NCBI GenBank assembly: GCA_964412845.1
Contig: CAYPQM010000010.1
Span: forward strand, 1-64,000
Length of the DNA: 64,000 nucleotides
Direction: 5' to 3'
DNA from: JAWWPY01 sp964412845
GTDB lineage: Bacteria > Actinomycetota > Actinomycetes > Streptosporangiales > Streptosporangiaceae
How positions within the stretch are numbered: position 1 is the first letter of the stretch; each line of letters opens with the position of its first letter. The position numbers were made by a program, and so were the translations under genes. Below, piece after piece: positions 40,119 through 48,750 of this stretch. The notes under the pieces are model-generated. The model was given only the letters and a program-made list of their open reading frames with translations, searched no databases and had not been told where the DNA came from.

Positions 40119-42310
40119 CAGCCGGCCCTCCCGAAGCCGGCGCGCACCCGTTCGAGACCTGCGACGACTTCCTCGGTGCGGGCGATCGCCGCGCGCTCGA
40201 GCACCTTCGAGATGCTCGGGCTCGCCTCGGAGCCCGTCACGCGCTGCACGGGCTGGTCGAGCCAGTCGAAGAAGCGGCGCTGGACCTCGTCGGCGAGCCA
40301 GCCGCCGTAGGAAGTGCCCTGCGCCCCCTGCTCGACGATGAGCACCGCGTTCGTCTTCTTGATGCTGTCACCGACGCATCGCCAGTCCAGGCTCGCCCGG
40401 TCGAGGAAGCGCAGGTCGATGAGCTCGGCGTCGACCCGGGTCTGCTCTATCGCCTGCCGCGCGTGCTCGACCATCGAGAGATACGTGAGCACCGTGACGT
40501 CCTGGCCCTCGCGCCGCACGGCGGCCTTGCCGAAGGGGATCTGGTAGTCGAGGTCGTCGACTGGGATCTCGCCCTCGGCGCCGTAGAGGTCGACATGCTC
40601 GAGCATGAGCACCGGGTCGCCGATCGCGAGCGCCGCGTTCATCAGGCCCACGTAGTCATAGGGGGTCGAGGCGGCCATGATCCGCCAGCCGGGGCTCGTC
40701 GCGAAGGTGCCCGCGGGGTCCATGAGGTGCTGGGAGCCGTAGCCGGAGCCCATGGCGACCTTCGTGCGCAGCACGAGCGGCACCGGGTTGAGGCCTCCGA
40801 ACATGTGGCGGGCCTTGCCGATCTGGTTGAACACCTGGTCGGCAGCGACCCAGAGGAAGTCGGGGTACATGAACTCGACGACCGGGCGGAAGCGGCCGTC
40901 GAGGGCGAGACCGCCGCCGAGCCCGGCGAAGGCGTTCTCGCTGATCGGAGTGCCGAGCACGCGACCGGGATACTTCTTCGCCAGGCCCTTTGTGGCGCCG
41001 TTCGTGCCACCGTTGAGCCGGTGCACGTCCTCGCCGAGGACGACGATGCGCGGGTCCTCGCCCATGCGCCGGTCCATGACCCTGGCCACGGCGTCGATGA
41101 ACTTGCCGCGTTTGAGCTCACCGGTGAAGTCCCGTTGCTCGACCGTGCGCGCATCGGCGAGTTCGGAGAGGTCGCCGCGGATGCCGACGTCGACGAAGGC
41201 GGGATCCGGCCACAGTTCGGGGCGGATGCGGCGAACGCCGGGCTTGGTGTCCGGGTCCCGCTCGACGAGCGCGTCGGCGGCCAGCCCCATGGCCTGCAGC
41301 GCCTGCTCGCGCACGGATGCGACTCCCGCCTCGTCGATGAGGCCGAGCTTGGTCATCTCTCCCGCGACGCGGCCGAGCGGGTCACGGGCACGCCACGCGG
41401 CCTCTTCCTCCTTGGTGCGGTAGCCGAAGGCGCTGCCGGGGAAGGGCCCGTTCTGGTGGAAGAAGCGGTAGACGAGCGCTTCGACGACGACGGGGCCCTC
41501 ACCTGCGCGCAACCGCTCCTGCGCTCGCTGCATCGCGAGGTGCACGGCGAGCGGGTCCATGCCGTCGACCCGCCAGGCGGGGATGCCGAAGCCGAGCGCA
41601 CGCGCCGACAGTCGCGGCTCCCCGGTGGCCTCCTCGACGCCGGTCGAGACGGCGTAGAGGTTGTTCTCGATGAAGAAGCAGAGCGGCAGACTCCACGCGG
41701 ACGTCAGGTTGAGGCTCTCCAGCACCGAGCCGATGTTGGCCGCACCGTCGCCAAAGTAGGTGACCGTGAGGTCGTCGGTGCCGGAGTGCTTCTGCGCCCA
41801 GGCGTTGCCCGCCGCCATCGGCACACCGCCCCCGACAATGGCGTTGGTGCCGAGCGCCCCGGCCTCAAACCACTGCAGGTGCATGGAACCGCCGCGGCCG
41901 CTGCAGTAGCCCTGGGCCAGCCCGAGGATCTCGGCGAGCGTGCGCTGCAGCACGGTCTGGACCTCCGGCGTCACGAGGTCCGCCGGGTCGAGCACGCCCT
42001 TCGTCACGTGCGTGATGGCCTTGGCGAGGAACTGGTGGTGGCCGCGATGGGAGCCGTTGACGGCGTCCGTCGATCGCAGCGAGACGATGGATCCGACCGC
42101 GCCGCCCTCCTGGCCGATGCTGGAGTGCGCGGGGCCGTGGACGAGTCCCTCGCCGGCGAGTTCGAGGACCGTCTCCTCGAAGGCCCGGATGAGGTGCAGC
42201 TGCCCGAGCATGGTCGCGAGCAACCCGGGGTCGGCGGCCCTCCAGTCCGCCGCCGTCGTGCTCAGCTCAGTCCACTCCGCGGCGGGGTGAAGGCGCTTCT
42301 CACGTGGCAT
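40118..42310 (-). CDS. 2-oxo acid dehydrogenase E1, alpha and beta subunits fused
   Basis: 730 residues. The N-terminal half is E1 alpha (HLIRAFEE, GRGGSMH, and the TPP motif GDGAANIGSVLESLNL). The C-terminal half is a complete E1 beta (RIVVLGEDV, FAGLGGGLALDG, EFMYPDF, VLTYLSMV). Most E1 alpha/beta heterotetramers are encoded by two genes; this is one polypeptide. It decarboxylates a 2-oxo acid or acetoin and acylates the E2 lipoyl group. Start ATG 42310 is favoured by AGGGAG at 42318-42323; ATG 42316 is too close to that site. The candidate GntR operator at 42360-42372 lies upstream. Confidence 0.92.
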   Translation of the reverse strand: MPREKRLHPAAEWTELSTTAADWRAADPGLLATMLGQLHLIRAFEETVLELAGEGLVHGPAHSSIGQEGGAVGSIVSLRSTDAVNGSHRGHHQFLAKAITHVTKGVLDPADLVTPEVQTVLQRTLAEILGLAQGYCSGRGGSMHLQWFEAGALGTNAIVGGGVPMAAGNAWAQKHSGTDDLTVTYFGDGAANIGSVLESLNLTSAWSLPLCFFIENNLYAVSTGVEEATGEPRLSARALGFGIPAWRVDGMDPLAVHLAMQRAQERLRAGEGPVVVEALVYRFFHQNGPFPGSAFGYRTKEEEAAWRARDPLGRVAGEMTKLGLIDEAGVASVREQALQAMGLAADALVERDPDTKPGVRRIRPELWPDPAFVDVGIRGDLSELADARTVEQRDFTGELKRGKFIDAVARVMDRRMGEDPRIVVLGEDVHRLNGGTNGATKGLAKKYPGRVLGTPISENAFAGLGGGLALDGRFRPVVEFMYPDFLWVAADQVFNQIGKARHMFGGLNPVPLVLRTKVAMGSGYGSQHLMDPAGTFATSPGWRIMAASTPYDYVGLMNAALAIGDPVLMLEHVDLYGAEGEIPVDDLDYQIPFGKAAVRREGQDVTVLTYLSMVEHARQAIEQTRVDAELIDLRFLDRASLDWRCVGDSIKKTNAVLIVEQGAQGTSYGGWLADEVQRRFFDWLDQPVQRVTGSEASPSISKVLERAAIARTEEVVAGLERVRAGFGRAG

Positions 42311-42359
42311 CCGCATCTCCCTCGATGTGCTGACCGCCTGGCAGAAGGCTATCGCGCAA

Positions 42360-42372
42360 ATGTATCCATATC
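42360..42372 (-). promoter_or_regulatory. Candidate GntR operator, E1/E2 side
   Basis: ATGTATCCATATC. The same motif with one extra base occurs inverted at 42419-42432. It lies 50 nt upstream of the E1 start. Confidence 0.65.
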
Positions 42373-42418
42373 AATAATAAATTTGACAGAATCCCTAGAA
42401 ATACACATCAGAGTCAGA

Positions 42419-42432
42419 GATATTGGATACAT
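42419..42432 (+). promoter_or_regulatory. Candidate GntR operator, VOC side
   Basis: GATATTGGATACAT, the reverse complement of ATGTATCCAATATC. It lies just upstream of the VOC gene ribosome binding site. The region between the two copies is AT-rich and has TTGACA at 42383-42388, a possible -35 for the VOC direction. Confidence 0.65.
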
Positions 42433-42450
42433 ATCCGGCGAGGAGGAACC

Positions 42451-42981
42451 ATGGGCACCGGCATCCCCGGACTGCGCGGCGGCGACCACATCGGCATCAC
42501 CGTCCCCGATATGGAGCAGGCGCACGCCTTCTTCGTGGACGTGCTGGGCTTCGACTACGTCTACTCGCTGCCCGAGATGCGGCACGACGACGAGTGGATG
42601 CTCGATCACCTCAACGTCGAGCCGCGCGCGGTCGTGAGGGACCTCCGGTTCTACCGCTGCCGCTTCGGCCTCAACGTCGAGGTCTTCGAGTACGAGGCCC
42701 GGCCGGGCCACCGGCCGCAGCCGCGCAACAGCGACCTCGGCGGCCACCACATCGCCCTCTACGTCGACAACATGGATGAGGCCGTCGCCTACCTGCGCGC
42801 GAAGGGCGTGCGGCTGCTCGCCGGGCCGGTCGCGAGCCGCAACGCCTCGGCCGGGCAGCGCTGGCAGTACTTCCTCAGCCCATGGGGCATGCAGTTCGAG
42901 CTCGTGAGCTTCCCGGAGGGGAAGGCATACGAAAAGGAAGCAGCCGTCAAGCTCTGGCATCCGGGGTATCCGGCAGAGTGA
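42451..42981 (+). CDS. VOC family protein (glyoxalase/dioxygenase fold)
   Basis: 176 residues forming two beta-alpha-beta-beta-beta modules. Likely metal ligands are His in GGDHIGI, Glu in the first module's last strand (NVEVFEYE), His in GGHHIALYV and Glu in MQFELVSF. Such proteins include glyoxalases, epimerases and extradiol dioxygenases. GAGGAGG precedes ATG 42451. It is divergent from the E1/E2 genes and followed directly by a GntR regulator, so it probably makes or transforms the substrate of the same pathway. Confidence 0.87.
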   Translation: MGTGIPGLRGGDHIGITVPDMEQAHAFFVDVLGFDYVYSLPEMRHDDEWMLDHLNVEPRAVVRDLRFYRCRFGLNVEVFEYEARPGHRPQPRNSDLGGHHIALYVDNMDEAVAYLRAKGVRLLAGPVASRNASAGQRWQYFLSPWGMQFELVSFPEGKAYEKEAAVKLWHPGYPAE

Positions 42982-42983
42982 CC

Positions 42984-43649
42984 ATGATGAGTCACGACAC
43001 CGGCTACCGCGAGAACGTCGCGAGCCACCGGATCGCGGACAGCCTCCGCACCGCGATTCTGGACGGGAGCTACCTGCCCGGCGCCCGCATCAGGCAGGAA
43101 GACGTCGCGGCCCGCTCCGGCGCGAGCCGCATCCCCGTGCGTGAGGCACTGCGGATGCTCGACTCCGAGGGGCTTGTCACCCTCGTCGCCAACTCGGGCG
43201 CCTGGGTCACCAAGCTGACCCTCAGCGAGTGCGTCGAGACCTACCTCATCCGCGAGCGGCTAGAACCCCTCCTGCTCCGCACCAGCATGCCGAACCTTGG
43301 CGCCGAGGCGGTCGACCGCCTCGGCCAGCTCGCCGACGAGATGGCGGCAGGGGCCGAACTCGACGCCTTCATGCGTGCCGACCGGGAGTTCCACCTGTCC
43401 AGCTACGCGGGCGCGGCGTCGAGCGAGATGTGGCAGATCATTCACCGCATGTGGAACACGACCCAGCACTACCGGCGCGAGTTCACCAGGCTGGCGGCGC
43501 AGGCCGGCCTGAGCGTCACGCACCTGGAGCACCGCCTGCTGCTCGACTGCATCCGCAGGCAGAACCCGGACGACGCCGAGCGGGTGCTCATCATGCACAT
43601 CCGCCGCACGCGGCTAGAGCTGGAGAAGCACCCCGAGATCTTCGCCTGA
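42984..43649 (+). CDS. GntR family regulator, FadR subfamily (FCD domain)
   Basis: 221 residues. N-terminal winged helix (IADSLRTAILDGSYLPGARI, SGASRIPVREALRMLDSEG) and an all-helical FCD ligand domain with the metal-site residues in DREFH and a later His (THLEHR). FCD regulators usually sense organic acids and repress catabolic genes. It follows the VOC stop by 2 nt; a GTG at 42978 overlapping that stop is an alternative start. It is the obvious candidate to bind the paired motifs at 42360 and 42419. Confidence 0.9.
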   Translation: MMSHDTGYRENVASHRIADSLRTAILDGSYLPGARIRQEDVAARSGASRIPVREALRMLDSEGLVTLVANSGAWVTKLTLSECVETYLIRERLEPLLLRTSMPNLGAEAVDRLGQLADEMAAGAELDAFMRADREFHLSSYAGAASSEMWQIIHRMWNTTQHYRREFTRLAAQAGLSVTHLEHRLLLDCIRRQNPDDAERVLIMHIRRTRLELEKHPEIFA

Positions 43650-43794
43650 CCCGTTGCCTGTACTGGTGGCAGCGGTCCTGGCCGGACCGAGTCCACTGCC
43701 TTGATCCGCTTTCCCCGCGTGGCAGACTTAGCGGGAAAGCGATCGCGGCCAAGATCCGCAATCGATTGCACCGCGAGGTCGAAGGAGGAAGAGA

Positions 43795-45081
43795 TTGGCT
43801 ACTGGCGCAGCGGGCGTCATGACCCCAGCGGAGCGTCCAGCGGGCGTGCGGCCCCTCGGTGCCCCCGGCCAGATGGGGGTCGACTACGAGGAGCGCGTCG
43901 ACTTCGGCCGGCTGCGCGGGTACCGCATGGCGCGGGCCCGGGCGGCTCTGGAGGCGAGCGAGTGCGGCGCCTTCCTGCTCTTCGACTTCTACAACATCCG
44001 CTACACAACACAGACCTGGATCGGCGGTGCGCTCGGCGACAAGATGATCCGCTACGCCCTGCTGTTCCGGGACCGGGACCCGATACTGTGGGATTTCGGC
44101 TCGGCGGTGCGGCATCACAAGCTGTACTCGAAGTGGCTGCCGGACGAGAGCTGGCGGCCCGGGTTCCTCGGCTTCCGCGGTGCGGTCGCCCCCGAGGCGG
44201 GCCTCATGCGCAACGCGGTGACCGAGATCAAGTCGCTGCTCACGGAGGCCGGGATCGCTGACGCTCCGCTCGGCATCGACATCGTCGAGCCCCCGTTCCT
44301 GTTCGAGCTCGAGCGGCAGGGCATCGCAGTGCGCGACGCCCAGCAATCTATGCTCGACGCCCGCGTCATCAAGTCGCCGGACGAGATCATGCTGCTCAAC
44401 CAGGCGGCGGCGATGGTCGACGGCGTCTACCAGGACATCGTCGATGTGCTCAAGCCGGGCGTGCGCGAGAACGAGATCGTCGCGCTCGCGAACAAGCGAC
44501 TGTACGAGCTCGGCAGCGACCAGGTGGAGGCGGTCAACGCGATCTCGGGGGAGCGGTGCAACCCGCATCCGCACAACTTCACCGACCGCATCATCCGGCC
44601 CGGCGACCAGGCCTTCTTCGACATCATCCACTCCTTCAACGGCTACCGGACCTGCTATTACCGCACCTTCGGAGTCGGCAGCGCGACCGAGAGCCAGCAC
44701 GACGCCTACTCCCGCGCGCGAGAGTGGATGGACACGGCGATCGCCGCCATCAAGCCCGGCGTCTCGACCGACGTCGTCGCCCGCGTCCTGCCGCGGGCGG
44801 AGGACTTCGGCTTCGAGAACGAACTCGCCGCCTTCGGCCTGCAGTTCGCGCACGGACTCGGCCTCGGCCTGCACGAGCGGCCGATCATCTCGCGCCTCAA
44901 CTCGCTAGAGAACCCGATCGAGCTCCAGGCGGGCATGGTCTTCGCGATGGAGACCTACTGCCCGGCCTCCGACGGCATCTCCGCAGCGCGCATCGAGGAG
45001 GAGGTCGTCGTCACCGATTACGGCACCGAGATCCTCACGAAGTTCCCGGCCCAGACACTGTTCGTCGCGAACAAGTACTGA
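43795..45081 (+). CDS. M24 family (creatinase/aminopeptidase P fold) enzyme
   Basis: 428 residues. An N-terminal creatinase-like domain (FDFYNIRYTTQTWIGG) and a C-terminal pita-bread domain. Metal-ligand positions as I align them: Asp in AFFDII, then Cys in YRTCYYRTF where the second Asp (usually SDxTRTF) is expected, His in FAHGLGLG, Glu in FAMETY and Glu in ARIEEEV. Start is TTG 43795 behind a strong AAGGAGGAA at 43782-43790. M24-fold enzymes include prolidases, creatinase, ectoine hydrolase and the DMSP lyase DddP. The locus suggests a catabolic hydrolase or lyase and not a peptidase, but the substrate is unknown. Confidence 0.85.
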   Translation: MATGAAGVMTPAERPAGVRPLGAPGQMGVDYEERVDFGRLRGYRMARARAALEASECGAFLLFDFYNIRYTTQTWIGGALGDKMIRYALLFRDRDPILWDFGSAVRHHKLYSKWLPDESWRPGFLGFRGAVAPEAGLMRNAVTEIKSLLTEAGIADAPLGIDIVEPPFLFELERQGIAVRDAQQSMLDARVIKSPDEIMLLNQAAAMVDGVYQDIVDVLKPGVRENEIVALANKRLYELGSDQVEAVNAISGERCNPHPHNFTDRIIRPGDQAFFDIIHSFNGYRTCYYRTFGVGSATESQHDAYSRAREWMDTAIAAIKPGVSTDVVARVLPRAEDFGFENELAAFGLQFAHGLGLGLHERPIISRLNSLENPIELQAGMVFAMETYCPASDGISAARIEEEVVVTDYGTEILTKFPAQTLFVANKY

Positions 45082-45312
45082 GGCAGGCACCCGGTCCCGG
45101 CACCCGTGCCTGGGCAAAGACCTGGCGCGCGCTGGGGCGCAACCTCCGCGAGGTTATTGGCATGGTCGAAGACCTCCCGCGGAGCGCCGAAGCCGGCCTC
45201 GGCCTCGAACACCGCACCGGTGACCCAGCCTCGACGCCTGCTCAAGCGGGCCGCGCCAGGCGCAGGGAAATCGAGCGCAGCCGCCGGACCGATCCGCGTC
45301 GCGGCCAGGGGC

Positions 45313-45888
45313 TCAACCGGGCCGCCTGTCCCATCCGTGGAAAGGCGAGCGGTCGCCCGCGGCCCAGGCCTCGCGGAGCCCCGGCGTGCTCAGATCCCAG
45401 TCCGGGCGGATCTCACTCGTGGCCGCGCGCAGGTCACGCCAGAGGTCGTCGACCGACGGGCGGCCCCAGAACCAGTAGCCGTTGTAAATGCTGTGGACGA
45501 CCAGTCCCGGCTTGAGCACGAGCGTGTGCGGGATCATCGGGTCGTGGTCGGGGTCGGTGTACTCCTGGATATCGAGGTCCTTCTGGATCGTCCGCCCGGG
45601 GTCGGAGAGGAAGGTCCACTGGGCGCCAACCGACGCGCGGAACTCCTGCAGCGTGTGGTGCTCGTCGGTCGAGATCGTGACCATCTGGGTGTAGGCCACC
45701 GCGACCTTCGGCTGGAACGCCGCCAGATCGAGGTGCTGCTGGTGCTCTTTCGGGCAGTAGTGGCCGCGCGAGAGCATGAGGATCAGCGGATCGCGGCCCT
45801 GGAGCTCGCTGAGCGCGCGGACGGTGCCGGTGTGGTCGGGCAGCGCGTAATCGGGGAAGATACCGCCGGGGGTGATGTCGGAACGCAT
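45313..45888 (-). CDS. Peroxiredoxin-like (AhpC/TSA/redoxin) protein
   Basis: 191 residues. Thioredoxin-like fold: PGGIFPDYALPDHTGTVRAL, then LILMLSRGHYCPKEHQQHL and TFLSDPGRTIQKDL. The active-site loop has Cys in GHYC, where peroxiredoxins usually have TxxC; Thr is replaced by His or is absent. A second Cys is not evident, so it would be a 1-Cys type if a peroxidase at all. ATG 45888 is preceded by GAGAGGCGG; an in-frame start at 45906 also exists. It converges on the M24 gene. Confidence 0.78.
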   Translation of the reverse strand: MRSDITPGGIFPDYALPDHTGTVRALSELQGRDPLILMLSRGHYCPKEHQQHLDLAAFQPKVAVAYTQMVTISTDEHHTLQEFRASVGAQWTFLSDPGRTIQKDLDIQEYTDPDHDPMIPHTLVLKPGLVVHSIYNGYWFWGRPSVDDLWRDLRAATSEIRPDWDLSTPGLREAWAAGDRSPFHGWDRRPG

Positions 45889-46103
45889 GCGGTGACCGCC
45901 TCTCACGTGGCGTCGCGGGCGCGACCTGCAGTGCGCTCATCTCGACTCCGCTACAAAGGACCTCGCGGTACCAGGAAAGCAGTAAGCCGACCCCAGAGGA
46001 ACCCCATCTCGGCCGGCCTTGCTCGACACCGGCGCTGCTCGACCCTGCTCTGCTCAGCGCTCGAGTCGGCCCAATGCGCTCAGCGGAGTGGAATGATCGC
46101 CAC

Positions 46104-46859
46104 ATGCCGGTGGCGCATGGGCGTGTCGCGTTGGTGACGGGCAGCTCCCGCGGCCTGGGCGCCGCGATCGCGCAGCGTCTGGCCCAGGACGGCCTCGCCG
46201 TCGCGGTCAACGGCCGCCGCGGCGACAAGCAGGCACGTGACGTCGGCCGCAGCATCCGTGACCACGGTGGTGTCGCCGAGGCCTTCTGCGCCGACGTCAC
46301 CGATGAGCTGCAGGTTACCGAGCTGGTCGCCGCGATCACCGGCCGTTTCGGCCCGGTTGATGTGCTGGTGCTCAACGCCACCGGCCCGCAGCCCGAAGCC
46401 CCGGTGACCGATGTGGCGTGGGCCGACCACCTCGCCCAGCTGAACTTCTTCGTCAAGAGCCCGGTACTGCTCGGCCGCGCGGTGCTGCCCGGGATGCAGT
46501 CTCGGCGGTACGGCCGCATCGTGCACATCGACTCCGAAGTCGCCTGCCGGCCACCCCCCGGCAGGTCCGCCTATGCCACCGCCAAGAGCGCGCAGATAGG
46601 CCTGACCCGCAGCTGGGCCCGCGAACTCGCCCCGTCCGGTATCACCGTGAACACGGTCGCGCCCGGCTTCGTCCCCGTTGAACGCCACGCGGACGTCCCG
46701 GACGAAATCAGGCATGCTTATCTCTCCTCAGTGCCCGCCGGGCGGATGGGAACCCCCGGCGACATCGCCCACGCCGTGAGCTTCCTCGCCTCCGAAAGCG
46801 CCGGCTTCATAACCGGCCAGCGCATTGTCGTCGACGGCGGCCGGAGCCTCGGCAGCTGA
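46104..46859 (+). CDS. SDR family oxidoreductase
   Basis: 251 residues. TGSSRGLG cofactor loop, LNATG in place of NNAG, catalytic Ser in HIDSEVA, YATAK and VVDGGR. Resembles 3-oxoacyl-ACP reductase-like SDRs. ATG 46104 gives the usual N-terminus; ATG 46074 is also in frame. No ribosome binding site is convincing. Located close to, but not in an operon with, the catabolic locus. Confidence 0.86.
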   Translation: MPVAHGRVALVTGSSRGLGAAIAQRLAQDGLAVAVNGRRGDKQARDVGRSIRDHGGVAEAFCADVTDELQVTELVAAITGRFGPVDVLVLNATGPQPEAPVTDVAWADHLAQLNFFVKSPVLLGRAVLPGMQSRRYGRIVHIDSEVACRPPPGRSAYATAKSAQIGLTRSWARELAPSGITVNTVAPGFVPVERHADVPDEIRHAYLSSVPAGRMGTPGDIAHAVSFLASESAGFITGQRIVVDGGRSLGS

Positions 46860-47067
46860 CCACCAGCCTTGTTCGCGCGAGCCAGACAGGGATGGCGGAC
46901 CTTGTCACAAAGCGTGATCACCGCGGAGCAGTGGCGGAGACCAGGCATTGGGACATCCCGATCGGCGCTACAGTTCGGCCGCTATGAACGCGGGTCGGGC
47001 TCGCCAACCTCACGATCGATGACGGAGACGCGTTCCGCGCCGAGGCCGAACTCGCCCCGCCCCAGAG

Positions 47068-47607
47068 TCAGAAGGTCCACCGGGTGGCGCCGCCGGGCTC
47101 CTTGGTGGCGACCGCGTAGGCATCCTCGGGCGTGAATTCGTAGACGTACCACGGCGGCGGGCCGGCGCTGGGGGCGCTGTAGTCGTGGGTGAAGCCGCCG
47201 TCGGCCACGGTCGGTGCCCAGCCGCCCTCGGCGAACACCTGGGCGAGGCGCTGCAGCAGCGTGTCGTCGGTGACGCGGGCGGCCCGGCCCTCGAGCGCGA
47301 CGTCGTAGCCGTGGATGGCGACGCCGAAGGCGCAGCGCGGGTCACGCTCGATGTTCCGGATCTTGCGCGACCGCGGACCGCCGCAGAAGTAGTAGCGGCC
47401 GTCGACCCAGAAGGCGCCGACGGCGGTCATGTGGGGCCGGCCGCCGACGTCGATTGTCGACAACCAGAAGGTGTGGTGGCCGGGTCCGCCGGTGCCGGGT
47501 TCCTGGGTCAGGCTGGTCTCGAGCGTCCGGCGCACATCGGTCCAGTCGAGTGGGGCGAGGTCGTAAAGATCGGCGAGGTTCTTCGCCCGGGGTGTAGGAG
47601 TAGCCAT
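47068..47607 (-). CDS. Pyridoxamine 5'-phosphate oxidase-like flavoprotein
   Basis: 179 residues, split-barrel FMN-binding fold: FWLSTIDVGGRPHMTAVGAFWVDGRYYFCGG followed by SRKIRNIERDPRCAFGVAI, the pattern of PNPOx-like/F420-type reductases. The motif WVDGRYYF and RKIRNIERDP mark the cofactor-contact strand. Likely a cytosolic FMN- or F420-dependent enzyme. Start ATG 47607. Confidence 0.85.
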   Translation of the reverse strand: MATPTPRAKNLADLYDLAPLDWTDVRRTLETSLTQEPGTGGPGHHTFWLSTIDVGGRPHMTAVGAFWVDGRYYFCGGPRSRKIRNIERDPRCAFGVAIHGYDVALEGRAARVTDDTLLQRLAQVFAEGGWAPTVADGGFTHDYSAPSAGPPPWYVYEFTPEDAYAVATKEPGGATRWTF

Positions 47608-47997
47608 GTCAGTACTGACGATCGACGGCGGCGGTACTCATCGGTCCGAGCACCGGGAACGTGAAAGTAGGCGAAGCCGCGGAGCTACATGCTGCGGAGC
47701 ACGCGCTCGGGCGGACCCCGCCGCCCTGGAAGCCACCGCGACGACGCGGGGCGCCGGCGCTGACGAGCTCATCGTCCCGGACTGCACCTCGGCATGCCTG
47801 ACGTCCGTCCTGCCGCCGGGCGATGCGGTCCAGGCTCGTGATGTTCCCCCGCCCTGCACGCAGGCAAGAGGAGAAGCCGAACACTCAATTGCCGAGGGTG
47901 AGTGCGTGCCGGAACGGGGCGGGTGCCGTTGCGTGCTGGATGGTCAGAGCGGGCTTAAGCGCTTGACGGGCGGCGGCGCCGGCATCAGCATCGCGTT
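47608..47997. other. Intergenic region, nothing recognised
   Basis: About 390 nt; only antisense-type open frames, none with a ribosome binding site or protein motif. Confidence 0.5.
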
Positions 47998-48750
47998 GTG
48001 GATTCCACGGCGCAGGCGAACAGGATGGCCTGGGAGGCGGCGTCCCAGAAGTACGTTCGCGAGTATGGCGATCTCCTGGCGCAGGCGGCGTCCGGCTCCT
48101 CGCTCACCGGCACGGAGCGGGATCTCCTGCGGGAGATATTGCGCTGCTCGCCTGAGGTCGTGCACCTGCAGAGCGGTCACGGCCTGGATGATGTCGCCCT
48201 CGTGCAGGCGGGGGCGCGATCCGTGGTCGGAATCGACTACAGCCAGGTGGCCGTCCGCGCCGCGCAGCGCCGTGCGGACGAGCTCGGCGCCGCCTGCCGG
48301 TACGTCGCCGCCGCGGTTCCCGGGGCACCGCTGGCCGACGCGAGCGCCGATCTGGTCTACACCGGGAAGGGCGCCCTGATCTGGATGCCCGACCTGGCCG
48401 GATGGGCTCGCGACGTTGCGCGCCTGCTCCGGCCCTCGGGGCACCTGTTCGTCTACGAAGCGCATCCGGCGGTGATCTTGTGGACGTGGGACGAGGACCA
48501 TCCGCGGATCCGGGAGGATCGCAGTTACTTCGCCCGCAGCCATGTCAACGACACGTTCCCGGCTCGCGGGGCGGTGGAATGGCAGTGGACCCTCGGCCAG
48601 GTCGTCACCGCAGTAGCGGCGGCCGGCATGGAGATCCTGCACCTCGGCGAATACCCGGAGCCATTCTGGCGTGCGGGCGGTGTCTCCGCCGCGGCATGGG
48701 GCGGGCGCTTGCCGAACTCCTTCGCCCTGCTCGCCCGCCGGGCGCAGTGA
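47998..48750 (+). CDS. Class I SAM-dependent methyltransferase
   Basis: 250 residues. N-terminal ANRMAWEAASQKYV, SAM-binding motif VVHLQSGHGLDDVALVQAGA followed by VVGIDYS, then DLVYTGKGALIWM and LLRPSGHLFVYE. This matches the methyltransferase subgroup with an HLQxxxG motif I. GTG 47998 begins the protein; no good ribosome binding site is visible, so the start is provisional. Substrate unknown. Confidence 0.86.
   Translation: MDSTAQANRMAWEAASQKYVREYGDLLAQAASGSSLTGTERDLLREILRCSPEVVHLQSGHGLDDVALVQAGARSVVGIDYSQVAVRAAQRRADELGAACRYVAAAVPGAPLADASADLVYTGKGALIWMPDLAGWARDVARLLRPSGHLFVYEAHPAVILWTWDEDHPRIREDRSYFARSHVNDTFPARGAVEWQWTLGQVVTAVAAAGMEILHLGEYPEPFWRAGGVSAAAWGGRLPNSFALLARRAQ

Noticed and set aside
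39482..42637. Plus-strand open frame of 1051 codons antisense to E1/E2
   Set aside because: High-GC third-position bias opens a long antisense frame; its sequence is Arg/Glu/Val low complexity, and the minus strand carries complete E1 and E2 domains.
47609..47884. Minus-strand open frame after the FMN-type protein gene
   Set aside because: No ribosome binding site, no motif, Arg/Gly/Ser-rich composition typical of non-coding GC-rich DNA.
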